Source: Planctomycetota bacterium (GTDB lineage: Bacteria; Planctomycetota; Phycisphaerae; WQYP01). From it: 5,891 nucleotides of DNA. Positions within the stretch are counted from its first letter, which is position 1. Every line of letters begins with the position of its first letter. The notes under the pieces are model-generated. The model saw nothing but the letters and a program-made list of their open reading frames with translations. It was not told the origin of the DNA and did not search any database. The DNA is taken from positions 1 to 5,891 of the forward strand of contig JAJYPG010000097.1 in the NCBI GenBank assembly GCA_021795535.1. Direction: 5' to 3'. Made by a program: the position numbers and the translations under genes. Shown here piece by piece: positions 1 through 5,891 of this stretch.

Positions 1-54
1 GCCATCGTGTGCATGACGCTTTCGGCGGCAGGCCATCGCCCGAGTTGTCCTCGC

Positions 55-86
55 ACATAGACCTCGTGCAAGCACCGTGTCTATGT
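55..86. repeat. 32-bp imperfect centred dyad (ACATAGAC...GTCTATGT)
   Basis: ACATAGAC at 55-62 is the exact reverse complement of GTCTATGT at 79-86. Inside them, GTGC (66-69) and GCAC (72-75) are also complementary around the same centre, between bases 70 and 71. In all, 12 of 16 symmetric positions match. As RNA it would fold into an 8-bp stem, a 3x3 internal loop and a short 3-bp cap. No run of T follows, so it is not a typical intrinsic terminator. It could be an operator for a dimeric regulator, an RNA hairpin at the end of an upstream transcript, or chance. The symmetry is read directly from the sequence; any function is inference. Confidence 0.4.
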
Positions 87-124
87 CCGACAAGTTCGCT
101 CCGATGGATTGAGATCGTAAGATA

Positions 125-159
125 GAGCCAGATGCCTTTGCCGTAAAAAGGTGAGGCTC
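125..159. repeat. Possible stem-loop (GAGCC...GGCTC)
   Basis: GAGCC (125-129) pairs with GGCTC (155-159). CCTTT (135-139) pairs with AAAGG (147-151), leaving a 7-base loop. The two 5-bp helices are separated by an asymmetric internal loop of 5 and 3 bases. No T-run follows on either strand. It is a weak two-helix hairpin that could form in a leader or trailer transcript, and short pairings like this also arise often by chance. Confidence 0.2.
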
Positions 160-236
160 GATGCCCCAATATATAGCCATGTTGAGTATAGGCTAATTTT
201 TATACGCCTCCCTCAGACATCCACGGATACGGCAGT

Positions 237-410
237 ATGGCTGTTTTTATTCGCAAATCAGTATTCATCATTATAAAACCATGGTTTTACGGTTTGGCAA
301 CGGCTATAATCACAATCAGTTTTCCGGTAATGGCCACAGGCTTGAACTGTGGCGGAAGCAAGCCTGTTTCCGAATGTGCATGGCTGCCGGAAAGTTCCGT
401 CGCGTGTTGA
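237..410 (+). CDS. Possible small secreted protein, 57 aa, frame interrupted by TGA
   Basis: ATG at 237 is the first start after an in-frame TAG (189-191) and opens a 57-residue frame ending at TGA 408-410. The product has a basic start (R6, K7, K14), then a hydrophobic stretch at about residues 15-33 ending in V-M-A, which fits a Sec signal peptide with cleavage after A33. The short remainder contains C38, C47 and C57. The same frame continues without another stop from 411 to TGA 522-524, adding 37 codons with cysteines at codons 63, 69 and 86, and that last stop overlaps the next gene's ATG. The full frame would thus be a cysteine-rich exported protein of 95 codons. It may be a short real peptide, a gene inactivated by a nonsense change or sequencing error, or chance. 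The ribosome binding site is poor and I recognise no family. Confidence 0.3.
   Translation: MAVFIRKSVFIIIKPWFYGLATAIITISFPVMATGLNCGGSKPVSECAWLPESSVAC
274..289. promoter_or_regulatory. Perfect 16-bp palindrome, operator-like
   Basis: Bases 274-289 read TAAAACCATGGTTTTA, identical to their own reverse complement. A perfect 16-bp even palindrome is the usual shape of a site for a homodimeric regulator. It covers the place where a -35 element would lie for the TATAAT at 305-310, so a bound protein could block that promoter. Against this, it lies inside the possible secreted-protein frame and its AT-rich arms could be accidental. No regulator gene is visible in the window. Confidence 0.3.
282..310 (+). 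promoter_or_regulatory. Possible sigma-70-type promoter, perfect TATAAT
   Basis: TATAAT at 305-310 is an exact -10 consensus. The hexamer 17 bases upstream (282-287, TGGTTT) is a poor -35 match, and there is no TGn extension. The TTGGCA at 294-299 is too close to act as its -35. If used, transcription would start near 317 and give the oxidoreductase gene a leader of about 200 nucleotides. This is a guess based on one good box in an AT-rich stretch. Confidence 0.2.
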
Positions 411-520
411 AAAATATCACCTTGCGGGAACGATATGCCCTGTAGGATGGCATCTGCAACGCGCAAGCTGTACGTTGGCTCTTCCAACGGATGTATTGCA
501 TTAAAATGGGATGATAAAGC

Positions 521-3500
521 ATGAAGATAGATCCTCGGTTCGTGGTTGAAAGCGGGACTGAAATATTCGGTGGTTCGGAACTGCTATTGAAGGGCTGCCT
601 GGAAACGCCCGGTGGTGTGGCATTACTGACTGGTTATCCCGGATCGCCATTGGCCGGCTTTTTTGATTCCTGTGGCGATATTGCCGAATTGCTGGATGCC
701 AAGGGCGTATGCGCCAAAATGGCGAACAATGAAGCGATCAGCATAGCGATGCTTAATGGCGCTCAGATGGTGGGTGTAAAAGGAATTGCGGTATTCAAAT
801 CTGTCGGTTTGCATGTGGCATCCGATGCGCTGGCTTTGGGCAATCTGTCGGGCATTCCCCATCCTGCGGGTGGCGCTGTAGTGGTCAGCGGCGATGATCC
901 ATGGAGCGATTCAACGCAGGTTCCAGCCGATTCGCGTTTTCTTTTCGAACACTTGCGCGTTCCGGTCATGGAGCCAGCCAATCCGCAGGAATTAAAAGAC
1001 TGGGTCGCGCATGCCTTTGATCTCTCCGCGGCTTCCAAACTTTATATGGGCATGATGGTAACGGTGGCACTGGCTGATGGCGGCGGCACGGTTACCTGCC
1101 GAGAAAACCGCTGGCCGGTGATTTCCACGCGCGATCGCGTGGCCATGGAAACCGGTAAAATTCCAGTGGAAACAACGGTTCTTTTGCCGCCGCGCAGTTG
1201 GCGCCAGGAACTTACGTTTGCGGACCGCTTTACTGCGTTGCTGGAACGCTGCCGCCAGCTTGGTCTGTCGCGCATTATCAATCCGATTGAACGGACGTGG
1301 CGCGGCGGGCGGAGCGAAAAATGTCCGGTGGGCTTTATTTCCTCCGGCATGTCGCACACATTGCTGATTCATGCGTTGCAGGAAATGGGCCTGCAAAGCG
1401 CTTTCCCCATGCTAAAACTGGCCATCAGCTATCCGGTGGATACCACGCTGGTGGATCAGCTTGCGGGCATGTGCGAGCGGATTGTTGTGGTGGAGGAACG
1501 TCGCAGCTTCATTGAAAAGCAGGTGGCCGAACACATCGCAATGCAAAGGCAATTGCATCCGGACCAAGCCAACGCCAACGTGCAGGTTTGGGGTAAAACA
1601 TTCCCTGGCGACCGGCCAGGCATTCCTTCCACCCGCGGACTGCATCCATCCATTCTGATTGAAATTCTTACCCGTTTTCTGCGCGACACGCCCAATATTC
1701 CACACGAACTTTCCAACGGGCGACTAAGTGAAGAACTGGCCACCATCGCCATGGCCAACAATGCGCCTGGAAACGTTGCGGTACGCACGCCGGCGTATTG
1801 TCCGGGCTGCCCCCATCGCGATTCATCCAGTGCGTTGCTGGAAATACGGGAAAGCATGATGAACCCGCAATACATGCAGCAGCATTATGGCAAGCCGCCG
1901 ATCGATCTGGTCGCCCATGGCGACACCGGGTGCTACACCATGATGATGTTTGAACCCAACAAGCCGCTGATGCACAACTACAGCGGCATGGGTTTGGGCG
2001 GAGCGACAGGCAGTGGCGTGGACCCATTCATTACCAACAAACAAATTGTGTTCATGGGTGATGGCACATTCTTTCATTCTGGACAACTCGCCATCGCCAA
2101 CTCCATCAATCAGGGGCAGGATATTACCTATATTATTCTGCAAAATGGGACCACTGCGATGACAGGCCATCAGCCGAATCCCACGCAGGAAAAAGATATT
2201 CTAGGCCACCAGGCTCTTTCCCACGATATTGAACGCATTGTACGATCCATGATTCCCGATGCCGCCGGGCCGCTGCGTTTCCGCGGCAAGGAAGGCCGCA
2301 ACGAACCACAGCCGCGGGTATTTCGCATGAATCCCGCTGATCGCGACAACTACCGTGAAATGCTCGAACGCATCATTCTGCAGGATGGCGTGAAAGTGGT
2401 GGTGGCGGACAAGGAATGCGGCATTACGTTCCATCGTCGTCGGCATCGTGCCGAAGTTGCGGAGAAAAAAGAAAAGGGCTTCATTCGGCAGAAGGCGTTT
2501 ATGAACGTCACCGACGAAGTCTGTGAATATTGCCTGGAATGCACGAATCAGACCGGTTGCCCCGCCCTGAAGGTTACGCAGACCGATTACGGTCCAAAGA
2601 TTCAGACCGACTTTACCACCTGTGTGAATGACGGGGCTTGCTCGCGCATTCACGCCTGTCCAAGTTTTGAACAGGTTGTTGTAACGCGCAGCCGTCCGCC
2701 AAGAATGCCGGATGAAGTGGTGGACCTGACCGGAATGCCAGAACCACCGCCTCTGAAAATCAGCGATCAATGGCGCTGTTACATGGCGGGCGTGGGCGGC
2801 ATGGGCATTGGTGTGGCAGGCGAAATTCTGGTGCGTGCCGGCCATAAGGAAGGGTATCAGATAGCCTTTCTGGATAAAAAAGGCCTGGCCATCCGTAATG
2901 GCGGAGTGTTCAGTCAGCTTCTGTTTTCCAAAACGCCGGTGCAAGGATCGGCCATTACACCCTTTGGCAAGGCTGATCTGCTTATCGGCATTGACGCTCT
3001 GGAAGCGGCCCGCGCCATTTCCCCCAACGATTTTCTGCGTGTCGCATCGCCCAGGCATACGCGTGCGGTTATCAATATAGGTAAAACTCCGACTATTCTC
3101 GCACTTCTGGGGCAAGAGGATTTTTCGCCGGAGGCACTGGCGGCAGCGATCAAGGGCCAGTGCATGCCTGGCCAGTTTTTCAGCTTTAATGTGGGCGATC
3201 TGTGCGAGCGGCTGCTGGATTCCAAGCTTTACGCCAACATTATGATGTTGGGGGTGGCATATCAGCTTGGATTTATTCCCGTCTCATACAAAAGCATTAC
3301 CTGGGCAATTCGCCATGCCGTGCGCCGTGAATTTGAACGCAATTACCGGGCGTTTAACATTGGCCGTAAAATTGTGTTGCGCCCGGATCTTTTTGGCGTT
3401 GCGGCAACGCATGAAGTGGAATCGGTCGAACAGGCCATTGAACGCAAGGCCAACATTCTCAAGGCCAGTTCGATATGGGGTGGAACCAACGCCCGGCAAT

Positions 3501-4231
3501 ACCGGCAAATAAGCCGCGAATCGCTGTCGGCGATGTCGGCACTCGACGAAGCGTCGAAACGGGACTTTGTCATTCGTCTTTTTGACGCTATACAATGGGG
3601 CACGCTTCCTTATGGCCGCTCTTACGCGGCGCGTGTGGTCAAGACCTTTCAGCAGGACAATGCGCAGCGCAACTTCGCTCTGACACGCGCGGTGATATGG
3701 AACCTGGCAAAGGTGATGATGATTAAGGATGAGGTGTATGTCGCCATGATGTACACCAGCCCGGAGAAATACAAGCGCGACCGCCGCCGATTCAATGTAA
3801 ATCCCGCCAATGGAGACAAAATTACATACGTACACTTAAACAGACCTGAATTTGACATTGCCGGATTTAAAATTCGATTCCATCTCAAAGGGTACGACTG
3901 GCAAATGCGTATCCTGCGTCATTGCCGCTTTCTGCGTTCGCTGCTGCCCGCGTGGCACGCCCGTGAAAAAGCATTCCGCGACTGGTACACCCATCTGGTG
4001 GATACCTGCGAACTGCATGAACCATGGCTGTACAACCTGTGGCTTGATATTCTGAAAACCCCGGAAACCGTCACTGGCTACCGTGAGGTTCGCTATCCCA
4101 AGCAGGAGGCGGCCATGGCCCGTGTGAAGGAAATTCAAAGTGCGATTGCCGCGGGAAAATCAGATAGTCGATTCCGCGAAACGGCGCGCACGGTGAATCT
4201 GTCCAATCAGATTATGAGCGGCTTCCGGTAA
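521..4231 (+). CDS. iorA: Indolepyruvate ferredoxin oxidoreductase, fused IorA-IorB, single chain
   Basis: The family catalyses CoA- and ferredoxin-dependent oxidative decarboxylation of indolepyruvate and other aryl 2-oxo acids, giving arylacetyl-CoA, CO2 and reduced ferredoxin, in the cytoplasm. Domains in order: pyrimidine-binding domain at about 16-195 (GYPGSP 38-43; E71 in NNEA is the likely thiamine-activating Glu); transketolase-C-like domain at about 265-350; thiamine diphosphate domain at about 420-640 (CPGCPHR 427-433; GDG 513-515 then N542, followed by TAMTGHQ); ferredoxin-like Cys motifs at 668-714; gamma/IorB domain at about 752-935 (GVGGMG 757-762); and a helical C-terminal extension at about 955-1220 resembling DUF6537 of fused family members. 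At 1236 residues it matches long fused forms, not separate IorA (about 600) plus IorB (about 200). The start is firm: an in-frame TAA sits at 515-517 and the domain begins near residue 16. The ribosome binding site is weak (GGGA 508-511). No frameshift is seen. The symbol denotes the thiamine-binding half. True substrate preference is unknown. Confidence 0.93.
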   Translation: MKIDPRFVVESGTEIFGGSELLLKGCLETPGGVALLTGYPGSPLAGFFDSCGDIAELLDAKGVCAKMANNEAISIAMLNGAQMVGVKGIAVFKSVGLHVASDALALGNLSGIPHPAGGAVVVSGDDPWSDSTQVPADSRFLFEHLRVPVMEPANPQELKDWVAHAFDLSAASKLYMGMMVTVALADGGGTVTCRENRWPVISTRDRVAMETGKIPVETTVLLPPRSWRQELTFADRFTALLERCRQLGLSRIINPIERTWRGGRSEKCPVGFISSGMSHTLLIHALQEMGLQSAFPMLKLAISYPVDTTLVDQLAGMCERIVVVEERRSFIEKQVAEHIAMQRQLHPDQANANVQVWGKTFPGDRPGIPSTRGLHPSILIEILTRFLRDTPNIPHELSNGRLSEELATIAMANNAPGNVAVRTPAYCPGCPHRDSSSALLEIRESMMNPQYMQQHYGKPPIDLVAHGDTGCYTMMMFEPNKPLMHNYSGMGLGGATGSGVDPFITNKQIVFMGDGTFFHSGQLAIANSINQGQDITYIILQNGTTAMTGHQPNPTQEKDILGHQALSHDIERIVRSMIPDAAGPLRFRGKEGRNEPQPRVFRMNPADRDNYREMLERIILQDGVKVVVADKECGITFHRRRHRAEVAEKKEKGFIRQKAFMNVTDEVCEYCLECTNQTGCPALKVTQTDYGPKIQTDFTTCVNDGACSRIHACPSFEQVVVTRSRPPRMPDEVVDLTGMPEPPPLKISDQWRCYMAGVGGMGIGVAGEILVRAGHKEGYQIAFLDKKGLAIRNGGVFSQLLFSKTPVQGSAITPFGKADLLIGIDALEAARAISPNDFLRVASPRHTRAVINIGKTPTILALLGQEDFSPEALAAAIKGQCMPGQFFSFNVGDLCERLLDSKLYANIMMLGVAYQLGFIPVSYKSITWAIRHAVRREFERNYRAFNIGRKIVLRPDLFGVAATHEVESVEQAIERKANILKASSIWGGTNARQYRQISRESLSAMSALDEASKRDFVIRLFDAIQWGTLPYGRSYAARVVKTFQQDNAQRNFALTRAVIWNLAKVMMIKDEVYVAMMYTSPEKYKRDRRRFNVNPANGDKITYVHLNRPEFDIAGFKIRFHLKGYDWQMRILRHCRFLRSLLPAWHAREKAFRDWYTHLVDTCELHEPWLYNLWLDILKTPETVTGYREVRYPKQEAAMARVKEIQSAIAAGKSDSRFRETARTVNLSNQIMSGFR

Positions 4232-4268
4232 GAGTTTTCCATTTTCATTGTCCTTATGTATGGGTGTC

Positions 4269-4306
4269 AACCGCTCCGGCGAATGTTGTTCAGAAGCCGG
4301 GCGGTT
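4269..4306. terminator. GC-rich hairpin between convergent genes, no U-tract
   Basis: AACCGC (4269-4274) pairs with GCGGTT (4301-4306), and CCGGC (4276-4280) pairs with GCCGG (4296-4300). This makes an 11-bp stem with one bulged T at 4275 and a 15-base loop. It lies 37 bases after the oxidoreductase stop and 3 bases after the gltX stop, where a terminator serving both strands would be expected. Neither side is followed by a T-run, so it is not a classical intrinsic terminator. It may act with Rho, protect 3' ends, or act as a non-canonical terminator. Confidence 0.4.
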
Positions 4307-4309
4307 GCG

Positions 4310-5891
4310 TCAGGCGTTATTTTCCGGCCCATCCGGTGGAAACATCGTCAGGGCTTGCTGGATGCGGGAAAGGGTTTTTTCCCGGCCGAGCAGAACGATG
4401 GATTCCAGCAGTGGCGGCGAAACCGCTCCACCGGAAATGGCCACACGCAGCGTCTGGGCGGCTGCACCGCGCTTTTCCCCCATGGCGATAATTTCTTCCA
4501 TAATTGGGGCCAGTGTCGCCGCATCCCATGAACTGGCCGTGCCCAGCAACTCTCCTATCCGCGTAAGCATGGCATGGCCTTCGCCACGGCGGAGGAATTT
4601 ATCGCCCGCAGCCTGGTCATATTCCGGTTCGCGGAAGAAGAAAGCGGAATTTTCCGCCATTTCCGCAAAAGTTGCCATGCGCTGCTGATACATCCCAAGA
4701 ATGGGACGAAGAGTCTGATCATCCGCTTCTTTTAAAGGATAATCCGTCACCTGATTAAAACCATGCACAGCGGCGGCAAGCTGATCCTCCGAGGCACTGC
4801 GAATATATTCGCCATTCATCCATTGGAGCTTTTTACGATCAAAGCGCCCACTGGTCTTGCCAATGGTTTCCAGGGAGAACAGATTAAGCATTTCCGGGCG
4901 GGAAAGAATTTCGCGGTTTTCGCCGGGGGACCAGCCAATCAGGGCGATGAAGTTCAGCAGAGCTTCAGCCATGTATCCGCTGCGGCGAAAATCCTGCACG
5001 TCAATTTCGGGAAGAGAAATGCCGATGGCTGTGGCCAAGGTGGCGGCTAGTGCGGTATCATCATTTTTTTTGGCGACAAAATTAACGATGTTTTGCCGGT
5101 CCATTTTGACACGATCCGCCAGAGCGGCATATTCCAAATCGTTTTTCTGTCGGGCATAAAGCTGCAGTGCATGGCGCGCCGCCTTGGCTTTATCACGTTT
5201 GGACATTTTGGTGTTGTCCATATTGAAAACCAGAGGCATGTGGGCGTGAAGAGGCGGCTGCCAGCCAAAGGCGGCATACAGCCCAAGATGTTTGGGCGTG
5301 TTCATCAGGTGTTCCTGGGCGCGCAGAACATGGGTAATGCCCATTAGATGGTCATCAATCACCACAGCGAAATGATATGTTGGGAACCCGTCAGATTTTC
5401 GTATTACGATATCATCATGTTCATCACCGGCGACGCGAATTTCACCCAGAATTTCATCGGTAAAACAGATTTCCCGCAACGGCATTTCAAAACGAATCAC
5501 ACAGGAGCCATCACCTTTGGCTGCACGACCGGTCATGGTTTTGCGGTAGCGGAATGGTTTTTTTGCCTTTTCCGCAGCGATTCGCATGGCGGCAAGCTGC
5601 TGGGGCGTTTCGTATGCTTCATAAGCCAAACCACGCGCAATAAGTTCATCAAGATGACGGTTGTAAATATCCAGCCGTGTGCTTTGAAAAAAAACATTCT
5701 TGCCCTGACCGGGAACGGGGCCAAGGTCCCAGTTCAGGCCCAGCCATTGCAGGTCCTGCAAAATACCAGCTGCGGATTCGGCGGGGGAACGGACCTGGTC
5801 CGTATCTTCAATGCGCAACACGAATTGGCCGCCATGCTTTTTGGCAAACAGGTAATTGAATAAAACGGTGCGCACGCCGCCAAGGTGTAAA
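4310..5891 (-). CDS. gltX: Glutamyl-tRNA synthetase (GltX), start cut by right edge
   Basis: This class I aminoacyl-tRNA synthetase joins glutamate to tRNA(Glu) using ATP in the cytoplasm. The gene reads right to left. The HIGH-type signature appears as LHLGG at 5876-5890, at the window edge, followed by RIEDTD (5798-5815), the SDGFPTYHFA and DDHLMGITH blocks (about 5330-5395), KMSKR (5195-5209), FDRKKLQWMN with YI (4802-4843), and the C-terminal anticodon-domain blocks LRVAISGG, SPPLLE and LLGRE (about 4361-4450). The stop is TGA at 4310-4312. A GTG at 5873-5875 is not the start, because the frame continues upstream into LHLGG; roughly 10-20 N-terminal residues and the start codon lie outside. 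About 527 codons are visible, longer than usual because about 60 extra residues follow KMSKR (4979-5194). The frame is intact. Whether it also charges tRNA(Gln) cannot be told from this. Confidence 0.96.
   Translation of the reverse strand, partial: LHLGGVRTVLFNYLFAKKHGGQFVLRIEDTDQVRSPAESAAGILQDLQWLGLNWDLGPVPGQGKNVFFQSTRLDIYNRHLDELIARGLAYEAYETPQQLAAMRIAAEKAKKPFRYRKTMTGRAAKGDGSCVIRFEMPLREICFTDEILGEIRVAGDEHDDIVIRKSDGFPTYHFAVVIDDHLMGITHVLRAQEHLMNTPKHLGLYAAFGWQPPLHAHMPLVFNMDNTKMSKRDKAKAARHALQLYARQKNDLEYAALADRVKMDRQNIVNFVAKKNDDTALAATLATAIGISLPEIDVQDFRRSGYMAEALLNFIALIGWSPGENREILSRPEMLNLFSLETIGKTSGRFDRKKLQWMNGEYIRSASEDQLAAAVHGFNQVTDYPLKEADDQTLRPILGMYQQRMATFAEMAENSAFFFREPEYDQAAGDKFLRRGEGHAMLTRIGELLGTASSWDAATLAPIMEEIIAMGEKRGAAAQTLRVAISGGAVSPPLLESIVLLGREKTLSRIQQALTMFPPDGPENNA

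Larger units (their letters stand above)
1..236. other. Upstream region with no recognisable gene
   Basis: No reading frame here can be supported as a gene. The left edge has short open stretches on both strands (for example plus-strand bases 3-125), but none shows a recognisable family motif. The sequence becomes AT-rich from about 165 to 310. Two dyad-symmetric elements lie in it, at 55-86 and 125-159, listed separately. I see no tRNA, no known riboswitch core and no U-tract terminator. A TTGAGT hexamer (182-187) lies before TATACG (201-206), but only 13 bases separate them, too few for a normal sigma-70 promoter. The region may hold the end of an upstream transcript and the regulatory DNA of what follows. 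Confidence 0.5.

Noticed and set aside
3..125. Open plus-strand frame from the left edge to TAG 123-125, possibly the end of an upstream gene
   Set aside because: Only about 40 codons, with no recognisable motif. Minus-strand frames over the same bases are equally open, so there is no basis for choosing one.
408..410. TGA as a sense codon through an altered genetic code
   Set aside because: The oxidoreductase runs 1236 codons and gltX about 527 with no internal TGA, TGG serves for Trp, and gltX ends in TGA. The standard code is in use.
287..522. Two minus-strand frames of 66 and 68 residues opposite the small secreted-protein frame
   Set aside because: No recognisable motifs and no supporting ribosome binding site. 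The plus-strand frame has a signal peptide that explains the composition better.
2201..3115. 304-residue minus-strand frame inside the oxidoreductase gene
   Set aside because: Its translation has no family signal. It is the shadow of a strongly recognised coding region on the other strand.
5348..5863. 171-residue plus-strand frame opposite gltX
   Set aside because: It lies opposite the most conserved GltX motifs, and its composition is explained by the codon bias of the real gene.
5873..5875. GTG as the gltX start codon
   Set aside because: The frame continues upstream to the window edge and encodes LHLGG, part of the essential HIGH signature, so the true start is outside.

Overview
The window holds two convergent protein genes behind about 500 bases of sequence with no recognisable gene. 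It looks like bacterial chromosome of roughly balanced GC content. I see no insertion sequence, phage gene, CRISPR array, tRNA or rRNA. The lineage cannot be fixed from the sequence. The glutamyl-tRNA synthetase carries a KMSKRDKAKAAR-type active-site loop followed by a long insertion, which I associate from memory, with low to moderate confidence, with Planctomycetota (Phycisphaerae-like) bacteria.

Layout. Bases 1-236 are apparently noncoding and contain two dyad-symmetric elements (55-86 and 125-159). Bases 237-524 contain a reading frame too short to stand out by length. It begins with a convincing signal peptide and is stopped by TGA at 408-410. It then stays open in the same frame until a TGA that overlaps the start codon of the next gene (ATGA at 521-524). 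It may be a 57-residue secreted peptide, a decayed gene or chance. A perfect 16-bp palindrome and a TATAAT box lie inside it. Bases 521-4231 (+) encode a single-chain, 1236-residue indolepyruvate ferredoxin oxidoreductase, with IorA-like and IorB-like halves fused and a large C-terminal extension. Bases 4232-4309 separate the two genes and hold a GC-rich hairpin. Bases 4310-5891 (-) encode nearly all of a glutamyl-tRNA synthetase (gltX), whose first residues lie beyond the right edge.

Function. The two large genes have no evident common pathway: one is for ferredoxin-linked oxidative decarboxylation of aromatic 2-oxo acids, the other for tRNA charging. They are transcribed toward each other and probably share only the termination region. 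The points most worth checking are the TGA-interrupted secreted-protein frame, the CxxDxxC iron-sulfur motif in the oxidoreductase, and the roughly 60-residue insertion after KMSKR in the synthetase. I did not find a clear new multi-gene system.
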